Source: Branchiibius hedensis (lineage in GTDB: Bacteria > Actinomycetota > Actinomycetes > Actinomycetales > Dermatophilaceae). Taken from it: DNA of 64,000 bases. Both the position numbers and the translations under genes were made by a program. The first letter of the stretch is position 1. Every line of letters begins with the position of its first letter. Below are positions 35,581 through 44,139 of the stretch, piece after piece. A model generated the notes under the pieces. It was given only the letters and a program-made list of their open reading frames with translations, was not told where the DNA came from and searched no databases. The DNA lies in the NCBI RefSeq assembly GCF_900108585.1, contig NZ_UESZ01000001.1, positions 2,542,001 through 2,606,000 on the forward strand. The letters are read 5' to 3'.

Positions 35581-36062
35581 CAGGTCGCGTCCCGGTGATC
35601 CGCCGCGCTGATCGCCGTCAGATCGGAGACCAACTGGGTCGCCACCTCGTGCTCGAGGGCCGGGATGTGCAACGCGCCCTTCGACGACGCCGTCGTCACG
35701 GTGACCGTGCTCAGCCCGAACCACCGCATCAGCGGTCCGCGCTCGGTGTCGACCGTCTGCACCCGACTGATCGGAGCAACCCGCAATTCGCTGACCCACC
35801 AACCGATTTGGGTCGACACCGCCTCCTGGTTGACGTCCCATCGATGGACGGCGTACCGCCAGCGTGGCATCACCAACACCTCGACCACGGCCACGACGAC
35901 GACCACGAACCACATCAGGACAACGAGCGCCGTGGGCGGACGCACGAAGATCTGGACGACGACCGCGATGGCCAGGAGCACCACCGCGACCAGGCCGCCG
36001 CGCAGCCGCCAGTAGGCCGGCGCCCGGGCTGACACCCGGCGTTCTGGTTGCGGCAGTTGCAT
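35580..36062 (-). CDS. Bacterial PH-domain membrane protein, small (YdbS-like)
   Basis: The 160-residue protein has two N-terminal membrane helices (LVAVVLLAIAVVVQIFV; LVVLMWFVVVVVAVVEVLV) followed by one DUF304/bPH2 domain (YAVHRWDVNQEAVSTQIGWW, then LRVAPISRVQTVDTERGPL). It is translationally coupled to the large YdbT-like gene by a TGATG junction. ATG 36062 is preceded by GAGG. Confidence 0.85.
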   Translation of the reverse strand: MQLPQPERRVSARAPAYWRLRGGLVAVVLLAIAVVVQIFVRPPTALVVLMWFVVVVVAVVEVLVMPRWRYAVHRWDVNQEAVSTQIGWWVSELRVAPISRVQTVDTERGPLMRWFGLSTVTVTTASSKGALHIPALEHEVATQLVSDLTAISAADHRDAT

Positions 36063-36144
36063 GACCTCACCCAACCATCTGCGTGCGGCGGGGTTAGGTT
36101 GCAAGGGTCCGTGTCGTCGTACGTCGATGTGCGAAGGAGCCCTC

Positions 36145-37515
36145 GTGCCCTCCCCTGAGCCCGCCCAGCTGGCCGCGGCCCTGCCCACCGGCCGATTGCT
36201 CACCGATCCCGCCAAGATGGCGCCCTACCGCTGGGACCGGGCGCTGGATCCCGATGCGGGTACGCCGATCGCGGTGTTGTGCGCGAAAACCACCGCCGAC
36301 GTGCAGGCCGGGGTGCGCTGGGCCGCGCAGCACGGTATCCCGGTGATCCCCCGCGGCGCGGGGTCCGGACTGTCCGGCGGCTCCAGCGCGATCGACGGTT
36401 GCCTGATGATCACCGTCGATGAGATGACGGCGATCGAGATCGACCCGCTGACCCGGATGGCCACGGTCGAACCGGGCGCGCTGAACGCACACGTCAAGCA
36501 GGCGGCCGCCGCGCACGGCCTGTGGTATCCGCCGGATCCGAGCTCGTTCGAGTTCTGCTCCATCGGCGGCAACGTGGCCACCAACGCCGGCGGTCTGTGT
36601 TGTGTGAAGTACGGCGTGACCACCGATTACGTGCTGGGGATGACCGTCGTGCTGGCGGACGGCAGCGTCGTCGAACTCGGCGGTCCACGTCTGAAGGACG
36701 TCGCCGGTCTGTCCCTGACCAAACTCTTCATCGGCTCCGAAGGCACCCTCGGCATCATCACCAAGGTGCTGCTGCGCCTGGTCCCGGCGCAGCGGCCCCC
36801 GGCCACCCTGGTCGCGACCTTCGCCCGGCTGGATGACGCCACGCAGACCGTCGTCGACATCACCAGCGCGATGCGGCCCTCGATGCTGGAGTTCATGGAC
36901 AAGCCGACGATCAACGCGGTCGAGGATGTCACCAAGATGGGGCTGGACCGGGACGCCGAAGCGATGTTGATCGTGCAGTCCGACGAGCCGGCCGGCCACG
37001 CCGCAGTGGAGATCGCCCAGATCACCGCGATCTGCGAGAAGAACAGCGCCACAGAGGTTTTCGACACCGATGATGTCGAGACCGGTGAGCAGTTCGTCGT
37101 CGCTCGCCGGATGGCGATCCCGGCCGTCGAGCGCAAGGGTTCGCTGCTGCTGGAGGACGTCGGCGTGCCGGTCCCCCGGCTGGGTGACCTGGTGCGCGGT
37201 ATCGCGCAGATCGCGCAGCGCCGGGACATCCTGATCGCGGTGCTGGCGCACGCGGGCGACGGCAACACCCACCCGCTGCTGGTCTTCGACCCCTCAGATG
37301 CGGGTCAGTCCGAACGCGCCCACACGGCGTACGGCGAAGTCATGGATCTGGCGATCGGCCTGGGCGGCACCATCACCGGTGAGCACGGCGTCGGCCGGTT
37401 GAAGAAGCCGTGGCTGGGCGACTATCTGGGTCCGGACGTCCTCGCCCTCAACCAGCGGATCAAGAAGGCCCTGGATCCCGCAGGGATCATGAACCCCGGC
37501 GCGATGCTGGATTAG
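36145..37515 (+). CDS. FAD-linked oxidase, GlcD / D-lactate dehydrogenase-like
   Basis: The 456-residue flavoprotein has the N-terminal FAD-binding PCMH domain (IPVIPRGAGSGLSGGSSAID, CSIGGNVATNAGGLCCVKYG, SEGTLGIITKVLLRL). The C-terminal FAD-oxidase domain carries the His pair in HAGDGNTHPL and GEHGVGRLKKPWL. Such enzymes oxidise glycolate, D-lactate or D-2-hydroxyglutarate. The start GTG 36145 has AAGGAG five bases upstream. No GlcE or GlcF partner is nearby, so it is a single-subunit type. Confidence 0.88.
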   Translation: MPSPEPAQLAAALPTGRLLTDPAKMAPYRWDRALDPDAGTPIAVLCAKTTADVQAGVRWAAQHGIPVIPRGAGSGLSGGSSAIDGCLMITVDEMTAIEIDPLTRMATVEPGALNAHVKQAAAAHGLWYPPDPSSFEFCSIGGNVATNAGGLCCVKYGVTTDYVLGMTVVLADGSVVELGGPRLKDVAGLSLTKLFIGSEGTLGIITKVLLRLVPAQRPPATLVATFARLDDATQTVVDITSAMRPSMLEFMDKPTINAVEDVTKMGLDRDAEAMLIVQSDEPAGHAAVEIAQITAICEKNSATEVFDTDDVETGEQFVVARRMAIPAVERKGSLLLEDVGVPVPRLGDLVRGIAQIAQRRDILIAVLAHAGDGNTHPLLVFDPSDAGQSERAHTAYGEVMDLAIGLGGTITGEHGVGRLKKPWLGDYLGPDVLALNQRIKKALDPAGIMNPGAMLD

Positions 37516-37535
37516 GTGGCTCGGGACCCGGGGGA

Positions 37536-37564
37536 TCATCCGGTGCCCCGGTCGGCTCCGAATC
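37536..37564 (+). promoter_or_regulatory. SigK-type ECF promoter of sigK
   Basis: TCATCC (37536-37541), 16 bases, then CCGAATC (37558-37564) resembles the mycobacterial SigK consensus (CCATCC and CCGAAT with a 16-17 base spacer, from memory). The expected start point is 6-7 bases later, at ATG 37571. This suggests autoregulation and a leaderless sigK transcript. Confidence 0.65.
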
Positions 37565-37570
37565 ACTGGT

Positions 37571-38206
37571 ATGACGATCGATGTCACGCTGACGACCGGC
37601 TTTGGGGTGTCGGCCAGAAGCGCGGCGCCTGCGACGATACGCCCGATGCACACCGCCCACTCCGACCCGCTGGAGGAGCTGCTCACCGCCGTAGCGCGTG
37701 GTGACGAGGCCGCCTTCGCCCGGTTGTACGACGCCGTCAGTGCGCGCGTTTTCGGCCTGGTCCTGCGTGTCGTGGCGGATCAGACGCTGGCCGAGGAGGT
37801 CACCCAGGAGACCTTTCTGGACGTCTGGCGCCGGGCGGGCAGCTTCGATGGGGCCAAGGGTTCGGCGCTGTCGTGGATCTTCACGATCGCCCACCGCCGC
37901 TCGGTGGACCGGGTGCGCTCGGTGGTGGCGGCACGCCGGCGGGACACGGCGTACGGCGTGCAGCACCTGGATCGCGACTTCGACAGCACGGTCGATGAGG
38001 TGACCGGACGACTGGACGCCGAGCGGGTGCGCGGCGCGATGGGCAGAATGACCCACGTGCAGCGACAAGCGGTGGAGTTGGCGTACTTCGGCGGATTGAG
38101 CCACGCCCAGGTCGCCGCCGAACTCGGCATTGCGCTGGGCACCGCGAAGTCCCGGATCCGCGAGGGATTGCTCTGCCTACGGGGCGTACTGGGCGGTGAG
38201 GCATGA
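37571..38206 (+). CDS. sigK: ECF RNA polymerase sigma factor SigK
   Basis: The 211-residue sigma factor has region 2 (FARLYDAVSARVFGLVLRVV ... EEVTQETFLDVWRRAGSFD, KGSALSWIFTIAHRRSVDRVR) and region 4 (RQAVELAYFGGLSHAQVAAE, then LGTAKSRIREGL). The GSALSW and HRRSVDRVR segments are typical of SigK. It overlaps the anti-sigma gene by four bases. ATG 37571 is chosen because a SigK-like promoter would start transcription there; ATG 37646 would remove a 25-residue unconserved leader and is the alternative. Confidence 0.88.
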   Translation: MTIDVTLTTGFGVSARSAAPATIRPMHTAHSDPLEELLTAVARGDEAAFARLYDAVSARVFGLVLRVVADQTLAEEVTQETFLDVWRRAGSFDGAKGSALSWIFTIAHRRSVDRVRSVVAARRRDTAYGVQHLDRDFDSTVDEVTGRLDAERVRGAMGRMTHVQRQAVELAYFGGLSHAQVAAELGIALGTAKSRIREGLLCLRGVLGGEA

Positions 38207-38874
38207 GCGAGCACATCGAGGCCGTGGACTACGTCATGGACGCCCTGGATCCCGCCGAGCGGTCCGCGGCGGAGCAGCATCTCGCCACGTGCGCCGAGTG
38301 CCGTGGCGAAGTGGCACAGTTCCAGGAGTTGACCGCCGCGCTGGGCAAGTCAGTCCCGCCGGTCGACCCCCCGGCCCGCCTGCGGGACAACGTCCTGGCG
38401 CAGGTGTCGACCACACCGCAGGACAACGTGCGGACGTTGTCCCCCCGGCGCCGCGGCCGCTGGCTCGCGGCGGCGGCAGCGGCCGTCGTCCTCGCCGGTG
38501 GCGCCACGACGGTTGCGTTGTGGCCGCAAACACCGACGACCATCTCGGCAGTGCAACAGGTCGAATCTGCTGCCGACGCGACGACCTTCACGGCGCCGCT
38601 GGGCGACGGAACGATGCGCATCGTCGCCTCGAAGTCGTTGAACCGCAGCGTGATTCGTCTCTCCGACGTGTCTGATCTCCCGTCCGGGAAGGTCTACCAG
38701 GCGTGGATGATCGCCGACAACCGGCCGGTCAGCGCCGGAGTGGTCACACCCGGTCAGGACACCGTCATGAAGGGCTCACCCAACGCGGCCACGGGTGCGG
38801 CGGTGACGGTGGAGCCGGCGGGCGGTTCACAGGAACCGACGACCACGCCGGTTTCCTCGGTCTCCTTCGGGTAG
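38203..38874 (+). CDS. rskA: Anti-sigma-K factor RskA
   Basis: The 223-residue protein has a cytoplasmic zinc-binding anti-sigma domain with HLATCAECRGEVAQF (His-x3-Cys-x2-Cys), one membrane helix (WLAAAAAAVVLAGGATTVALW, residues about 87-107), and an extracytoplasmic RskA domain (SGKVYQAWMIADNRPVSAGV). It should hold SigK at the membrane until regulated proteolysis frees it. It overlaps sigK by four bases. Confidence 0.9.
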   Translation: MSEHIEAVDYVMDALDPAERSAAEQHLATCAECRGEVAQFQELTAALGKSVPPVDPPARLRDNVLAQVSTTPQDNVRTLSPRRRGRWLAAAAAAVVLAGGATTVALWPQTPTTISAVQQVESAADATTFTAPLGDGTMRIVASKSLNRSVIRLSDVSDLPSGKVYQAWMIADNRPVSAGVVTPGQDTVMKGSPNAATGAAVTVEPAGGSQEPTTTPVSSVSFG

Positions 38875-38876
38875 AC

Positions 38877-38904
38877 CCATCCGGCGGAGCCCGGGCGCCG
38901 AACT
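38877..38904 (+). promoter_or_regulatory. Second SigK-type promoter, in front of the CHRD gene
   Basis: CCATCC (38877-38882), 15 bases, then CCGAACT (38898-38904), three bases past the rskA stop. The -35 is an exact match to the SigK type. The spacer is one base shorter than at the sigK promoter. Transcription would start near 38911, leaving a 40-base leader with AGGAAGGA before ATG 38953. Confidence 0.6.
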
Positions 38905-38952
38905 CCTGATGTCCACCGCAGCCGCGGCGGGCACTTCAGGAAGGAAGCAGTC

Positions 38953-39744
38953 ATGGCATCTCGCACCCTCGCACTTTCTGCGGCGGCCAGCATGGTCGCT
39001 CTGCCGGCGATCGCCCTCCCCGCGATCGCGCTGGCACCAGCAGCGCACGCCTCGGCACCCGCCCACTCCGGCACCACCCACCTGTGGGCGAAACTCAACC
39101 AACTCAACGACAGCGGCGCCACGGGCACCGTGACCGCATCGCTGACCGGCGACCAGTTGAGCATCAAGATCGTGTCGCACGGTCTGTTGGCCGGCGCTCC
39201 GCACGCCCAGCACCTGCACATCGGTGGGAGCAGCACCTGCCCCAGCAACGACACCAAGGGCACCGGCGTCGACGGCCACTTGCGGGTCGCCGATGCGATG
39301 GAGGACTACGGCATGATCGCGGTGTCCCTGACGACCTCCGGGGACACCTCACCCAAGAGCGGCCTGGCTGTCACCCGCTTCCCGGTCGGCTCCACGACCT
39401 ACTCCCGCACCATCACCGTCTCGGATGCCACGGCCGCGTCGATCCGGGCCGGCAAGGGTGTCGTGGTCCAGCACGGCGTCGATTACAACGGCGACGGCAA
39501 ATACTCCGGCAGCTCCAAGTCCGAGCTGGACCCGTCCCTGCCCGAGGAGGCGACCGACCCGGCGAACTGCGGACGCCTCGAGGTCAGCCAGATGAGCGGC
39601 ATGCCGACGGGCGGGGTGCAGACCGGCGCCGGAACCGTCGACGACGCCTCAGTGGTCGCTCTCGGCGCGGCCGGGACGTCGCTGGCTGCTGCGGTGGGCT
39701 TCGGCCTGGTGGCGCTGCGCCGCCGCGCGACCAATCACATCTGA
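38953..39744 (+). CDS. Secreted CHRD-domain-like surface protein with sortase-type tail
   Basis: The 263-residue protein has a cleavable signal peptide (residues 1-35, ending AAHASA) and a beta-rich domain with HAQHLHIGGSSTCP and DGHLRVADAMEDYG, like CHRD domains. The C-terminal tail is a sorting-like signal: MPTGGVQTGAG, a hydrophobic stretch (VALGAAGTSLAAAVGFGLVAL) and RRR. A class F sortase gene follows 25 bp downstream, so covalent attachment to the cell wall is likely. A SigK-type promoter precedes it. No function is known for such proteins; in M. tuberculosis SigK also controls secreted antigens (MPT70/83), of another fold. Confidence 0.78.
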   Translation: MASRTLALSAAASMVALPAIALPAIALAPAAHASAPAHSGTTHLWAKLNQLNDSGATGTVTASLTGDQLSIKIVSHGLLAGAPHAQHLHIGGSSTCPSNDTKGTGVDGHLRVADAMEDYGMIAVSLTTSGDTSPKSGLAVTRFPVGSTTYSRTITVSDATAASIRAGKGVVVQHGVDYNGDGKYSGSSKSELDPSLPEEATDPANCGRLEVSQMSGMPTGGVQTGAGTVDDASVVALGAAGTSLAAAVGFGLVALRRRATNHI

Positions 39745-39769
39745 GCGACCGCTACTGACGGAGGAACCC

Positions 39770-40432
39770 GTGTCTCGCAGCGCGACGCGCACCGAAGTCC
39801 GATGGGTCATCGCCGTGTTCCTTGCGGTGCTGACGGCCAGCGTGTGCGCCGCCTGGGGGCTGACCCACCGTTACGAGGCTCCGACACCTCCTGACGAGGC
39901 CGTGGCCGCAGCGCCTGGAGTAGCCCGCACCCCGGTGCCGGCCGCGCCTTCGGTGACACGCGGCGTACGTCCGGCGGACAACCCGGCGCCGCGGCCGCAC
40001 CGGGTGAGCATTCCCGCCATCGGTGTGTCGCTGGAATTGATCGCCCTCGGTCTCCAGCCCGACGGCACGCTGGCCGTGCCGTCGGGCGAGAACGAGCTCA
40101 AAGGGGCGTGGTTCACAGGGTCCCCGGCGCCGGGTTCGATCGGACCGGCGGTGATCGAAGCACACGTCACGACTGCCACCGGCAAGGGCCCGTTCTTCCG
40201 GCTGGCGAGCCTGACCGCCGGTGATGCGGCGACCGTGCAACTGGCCGACGGTCGCTCCGTGACTTTCAGGGTCTACCGGGTGGCGCGCTACCCGAAGGAC
40301 GCGTTCCCGACCGGTGAGGTCTACGGCAACACCGCGGGCCCGGAGTTGCGGCTCATCACCTGCGGTGGCGAATTCGACCGTTCTACAGGGCATTTCGACG
40401 ACAACACCGTGGTCTATGCCCGGCTGACCTGA
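39770..40432 (+). CDS. Class F sortase
   Basis: The 220-residue protein has an N-terminal membrane helix (WVIAVFLAVLTASVCAAWGL), a Pro/Ala linker and the sortase beta-barrel. Catalytic residues are His in IEAHVTTATGKGPFF, Cys in LRLITCGGEFD, with the RSTGHFDDNTVVYA end strand. Usual class F enzymes read GHVD at the His; here it is AHVT, a small deviation. GTG 39770 has GGAGG six bases upstream. Its probable substrate is the CHRD protein encoded just before it. Confidence 0.87.
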   Translation: MSRSATRTEVRWVIAVFLAVLTASVCAAWGLTHRYEAPTPPDEAVAAAPGVARTPVPAAPSVTRGVRPADNPAPRPHRVSIPAIGVSLELIALGLQPDGTLAVPSGENELKGAWFTGSPAPGSIGPAVIEAHVTTATGKGPFFRLASLTAGDAATVQLADGRSVTFRVYRVARYPKDAFPTGEVYGNTAGPELRLITCGGEFDRSTGHFDDNTVVYARLT

Positions 40433-40450
40433 GCGACATAGGCTGATGGC

Positions 40451-40927
40451 ATGCAGTTGGTTCCTACCCGGGTCGACGACGAGGTCGCCCAACAGTTACT
40501 CGATGACTACTTCACCAGCCGCGAGCTCGGCTTCGTGACCCACGCCGAGGGTTACCGCCGGACCAATCCGGAGCCGGCAGCCTTCACTCCGCCGGACGGT
40601 TTGTTCGTGGTGGTCCGCAACGACCGGGGCCAGCCGGTCGGCTGTGGCGGCGTACGTCGCGTGGCGGACTACCTGCGCGAGCCCACCTTCGAGGTCAAGC
40701 ACCTGTGGGTGGAGCCGGACCAGCGGGGCCGGGGCATCAGTCGCACCTTGATGACCGGCCTGGAGGCGGCAGCGATCGAGTACGGCGCTCACTGGCTCGT
40801 GCTGGACACCAACGACACGCTCACCGCGGCCCAGCAGCTCTACCGCAGCAGCGGCTTCGTGGAGATCGACGCCTACAACGACAACCCGAACGCGACGCAC
40901 TGGTACGCCAAGCGGGTCCACCACTGA
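40451..40927 (+). CDS. GNAT family N-acetyltransferase
   Basis: The 158-residue protein has the acetyl-CoA binding stretch VEPDQRGRGISRTLMTGLEA (motif A with Arg-Gly-x-Gly) and the C-terminal SSGFVEIDAYNDNPNATHWY. The substrate is unknown. It begins 18 bp after the sortase gene and may be part of the SigK transcript. It is convergent with the carboxylase gene. Confidence 0.85.
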   Translation: MQLVPTRVDDEVAQQLLDDYFTSRELGFVTHAEGYRRTNPEPAAFTPPDGLFVVVRNDRGQPVGCGGVRRVADYLREPTFEVKHLWVEPDQRGRGISRTLMTGLEAAAIEYGAHWLVLDTNDTLTAAQQLYRSSGFVEIDAYNDNPNATHWYAKRVHH

Positions 40928-40949
40928 GCTGTGGTGGACTCCCCCGCGG

Positions 40950-43900
40950 CTAACCGCGCAGGGTCTGGATCCACCGGCGGGTGTCGGCGGGGTCGATCAC
41001 GTCGTCCAGTTCGAAGACCGTGGCTGCGACCATCGCTTTGCCCTGGGCGTACGCGGCCGCGACCAACCGGTCGTACTCCTCCTGGCGTTGCTGCGGATCC
41101 TCGATCGCGCCCAGTTCCTTGCGGTAACCCAACCGGACGGCTCCCTCCAGGCCCATCGGTCCCATCTCCCCCGTCGGCCACGCGATGGTGAACTGGGGCG
41201 CCCGGAACGAGCCGCCGGCCATCGCCATCGCGCCCAGTCCGTAGGCCTTGCGCAGGATCACCGTGCCCATGGGCACGCGCAGCGCCGCGGTGTCCGCAAA
41301 CAGCCGCCCGAACCGGGTCACCGTCGCGTCCTTCTCCGCGTCCGGGCCGACCATGAAACCCGGCGTGTCACAGAAGGTCACGATCGGCAGCCCGTGCGCG
41401 TCGCAGACCCGCAGGAAGTCACGCAGTTTGTCGGCACCGGGCGCATCGATGGCGCCGCCGAGGTGACGGCAGTCGTTGGCGACGATGCCGTACGCCGCGC
41501 CGGCCACCCGGCCCAGCCCCGTCCGGATCCCGGGGGCGTAGTCGGCTCGTAGTTCCAGGAAGGACCCCTCGTCCAAGACCCCCGCCAGCGCCCTGTGCAC
41601 GTCGTAGGAACGCATCCGGTCCTGCGGCACGGCGTGCCGCGCGAGGCGGCTATCGGGCGCCGCCCAGTCCTTCGAATCACCCTGGAAATAGGACAGATAC
41701 GTGCGAGCGACGCGGACCGCGTCGGCGTCGTCTTCGGCGACGACGTGCACCACCCCGTTACGGCGCTGGACCTCGACCGGGCCGACGTCCGCAGCGCGCA
41801 CGACACCCAGACCGCCGCCCTCGATCATTGCCGGACCACCCATGCCGATACTCGCCTCGGGGGTCGCGATCACGACGTCGCACACGCCCAGCAGGGCGGC
41901 ATTGCCGGCGAAGCAGTTGCCGGAGACGACACCGACCAGCGGCACGACTCCGGACAGCGCACCCATCGCGCGGAAGGTTCCGACGTCCAATCCGGTGATG
42001 CCCGAAACGTCGGTGTCGCCCGGGCGGCCTCCACCGCCCTCGGTGAAGAAGACCACCGGCAGTCGCTTCTGGTGGGCCAACTCGAGCATCCGGTCGGTCT
42101 TGGCGTGGTTGCGCACCCCCTGGGTCCCGGCCAGCACGGTGTAGTCGTAGGACAACACCACGGCCGCCTGCCCGTTGATCAGCGCGGTCCCGCAGACCAG
42201 TCCGTCCGCTGGCGTGTTCGCGATCAGATCCTGCTCGCCACGCCGGGCCCGTTGCGCCGCGATGGCCAGGCCGCCGTACTCGACGAACGAGCCGTCGTCG
42301 ACCAGGTCGGCGATGTTCTCCCGGGCCGTACGTCGACCCTTGGCGTGCCAGCGTGCGATCGCTTCGGGGCGGGCGTCGTCCCGTAGTCGGGCCTGCCGGT
42401 CTCGCACGACCTCCAGATCGTCCCGACGCGTGTCCAGGTCGACCTCGGCGCGGTCACCGTCGGCAGCGCTGTCACCCGCCGGTTCGACCACGAGCAACGC
42501 CTGACCGGCCTCGACTTGCTCGTCGAGGGCCACCAGATGTCGCACCACGCGCACCGGCCCCTCGTGGGTCAGGGGGTGGGCCATCTTCATCGCCTCGACG
42601 ACGGCCAGATCGCTGCCGGCCGGGCGGTCCCCACCGACCATCGCCAGCGCGGCCACCACACCCGGCATCACCGAGTGGATCGCGAACTGGCCGGGCTCCA
42701 GCGCGTCGAGCGTCAGGTGCTCGCCGGGCTCGGTCTCGGCGGCGTCCGCCGCGACGGCTGACCAGGTGTCCTCCAGCCAGGACGTGCCCAGACGCCCGTC
42801 GGTGAGCTCATCGGTGGCGACAATCGACTGCAGCACAGCGATGTTGGTCCCAACCCCGACCAGGTCGGTCTCGGCGAGCGCCTGCTGCAACCGACGTTGT
42901 GCGACGACGCCGGTCGGCCCGGAGCAGATAACCTTCGCCAGCAGGGAGTCGTAGCGCGGGCTGTGCCGCAACCCGGCGTACGCGCTGGTGTCGACGCGGA
43001 CACCGGGGCCACCTGGCCACTGCACCGACCGGATCGTGCCGGAGGTCGCGCGTACCTCACCCTCCGGCGTCACGGTCTCGGCGTTCAACCGCGCCTGGAT
43101 CGCCATTCCCCGGACCTCGGTGCGCAACACCTCGTGCTCCAGCAGGTCGGCGATCCTCGCACCCTGCGCCAACTCGATCTGTGCGGCCACCAGATCGCTG
43201 CCGGTGACCTCCTCGGTGACGGTGTGCTCGACCTGCAGGCGGGGATTGACTTCCAGGAAGTACGCCGCGTCACCCGCCACGAGGAACTCCACCGTGGCGA
43301 CGCCCCGGTAGCCGACGCTCTCGGCGAGACGCTGCGCACCCTCGGCCATCCGATCGCGCAGCGCAGCAGGCAGGTTCGGTGCCGGCGCCATCTCGACCAC
43401 TTTCTGATGGCGCCGCTGGATCGAGCAGTCCCGGTCGGCCAGGCTCAGCGCCGATCGACCATCGGCGACCACCTGCACCTCGATGTGCCGGGCGCCGGTG
43501 ACCAAGGCTTCGGCGTAGATGCGGCCGTCGCCGAATCCGGCTTCGGCTTCAGCCGCGCAGCGCTGCATCTGCTCGGCGACCTGATCGGGATCGGTGACCT
43601 GGCGGATGCCCCGGCCACCACCACCAGCAACTGCCTTGATCATCACGCCGGCCGGGTGGTCGGCCAACAGGTCTCGCACCTGATCCGGCGTGGGGTCGAT
43701 CCCGGTGCCCGGCGTCAGCTCCAGCCCGGCTGCGATCGCGGCGGCCCGAGCCCTCGTCTTGTCACCGAAGAGCTCCAACGTTGATGCCTCCGGGCCGACG
43801 AAGACCAAGCCTGAGCTCGTGCACACACGGGCGAATTGCGCGTTCTCCGAACCGAATCCGTAGCCCGGGTGCACAAGTGCGCCCTCGGGTGCGGCCGCGA

Positions 43901-44099
43901 CGATCGCGGCGAAGTCCAGGTAGGCCGCTGGCCCGCTCCCTGGCAGTGCCACCGCCTCGTCGGCTAGGCGCACGCCCATGGTCTCGGCCTCGTCCGCCGC
44001 GTGGACGATCACCGTCCGATGGCCTAGTTCTCGAGCAGAACGAATGATTCGCACCGCGATCTCACCACGATTGGCCACCACGACAGTCACACACGCCAT
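40950..44099 (-). CDS. Single-chain acyl-CoA carboxylase (biotin carboxylase + BCCP + carboxyltransferase)
   Basis: The 1049-residue protein fuses all parts of a biotin-dependent carboxylase. Biotin carboxylase occupies about 1-440 (VVVANRGEIAVRIIRSAREL, HPGYGFGSENAQFA, GGGGRGIRQVTD, EVNPRLQVEHTVTEEVTG). A biotin-carrier domain with the biotinyl Lys in VVEAMKMAHPL lies near 510. Carboxyltransferase fills about 570-1049 (GGGGRPGDTDVSG, DTPGFMVGPDAEK). This is the layout of long-chain-type acyl-CoA carboxylases (LCC). ATG 44099 follows a 24-bp palindrome that a TetR regulator probably binds. The acyl-CoA ligase across the divide may supply its substrate. Confidence 0.9.
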   Translation of the reverse strand: MACVTVVVANRGEIAVRIIRSARELGHRTVIVHAADEAETMGVRLADEAVALPGSGPAAYLDFAAIVAAAPEGALVHPGYGFGSENAQFARVCTSSGLVFVGPEASTLELFGDKTRARAAAIAAGLELTPGTGIDPTPDQVRDLLADHPAGVMIKAVAGGGGRGIRQVTDPDQVAEQMQRCAAEAEAGFGDGRIYAEALVTGARHIEVQVVADGRSALSLADRDCSIQRRHQKVVEMAPAPNLPAALRDRMAEGAQRLAESVGYRGVATVEFLVAGDAAYFLEVNPRLQVEHTVTEEVTGSDLVAAQIELAQGARIADLLEHEVLRTEVRGMAIQARLNAETVTPEGEVRATSGTIRSVQWPGGPGVRVDTSAYAGLRHSPRYDSLLAKVICSGPTGVVAQRRLQQALAETDLVGVGTNIAVLQSIVATDELTDGRLGTSWLEDTWSAVAADAAETEPGEHLTLDALEPGQFAIHSVMPGVVAALAMVGGDRPAGSDLAVVEAMKMAHPLTHEGPVRVVRHLVALDEQVEAGQALLVVEPAGDSAADGDRAEVDLDTRRDDLEVVRDRQARLRDDARPEAIARWHAKGRRTARENIADLVDDGSFVEYGGLAIAAQRARRGEQDLIANTPADGLVCGTALINGQAAVVLSYDYTVLAGTQGVRNHAKTDRMLELAHQKRLPVVFFTEGGGGRPGDTDVSGITGLDVGTFRAMGALSGVVPLVGVVSGNCFAGNAALLGVCDVVIATPEASIGMGGPAMIEGGGLGVVRAADVGPVEVQRRNGVVHVVAEDDADAVRVARTYLSYFQGDSKDWAAPDSRLARHAVPQDRMRSYDVHRALAGVLDEGSFLELRADYAPGIRTGLGRVAGAAYGIVANDCRHLGGAIDAPGADKLRDFLRVCDAHGLPIVTFCDTPGFMVGPDAEKDATVTRFGRLFADTAALRVPMGTVILRKAYGLGAMAMAGGSFRAPQFTIAWPTGEMGPMGLEGAVRLGYRKELGAIEDPQQRQEEYDRLVAAAYAQGKAMVAATVFELDDVIDPADTRRWIQTLRG

Positions 44100-44103
44100 G
44101 CTC

Positions 44104-44127
44104 ATTGACATTGACGTCAATGTCAAT
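44104..44127. promoter_or_regulatory. 24-bp perfect palindrome, probable TetR operator
   Basis: The left half is ATTGACATTGAC and the right half its exact complement, centred between 44115 and 44116. It lies between the divergent carboxylase (44099) and TetR (44140) starts. Each half is itself two tandem ATTGAC units, so two dimers could bind. This would let the TetR protein repress both directions. Confidence 0.8.
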
Positions 44128-44139
44128 CACGATGACCAG

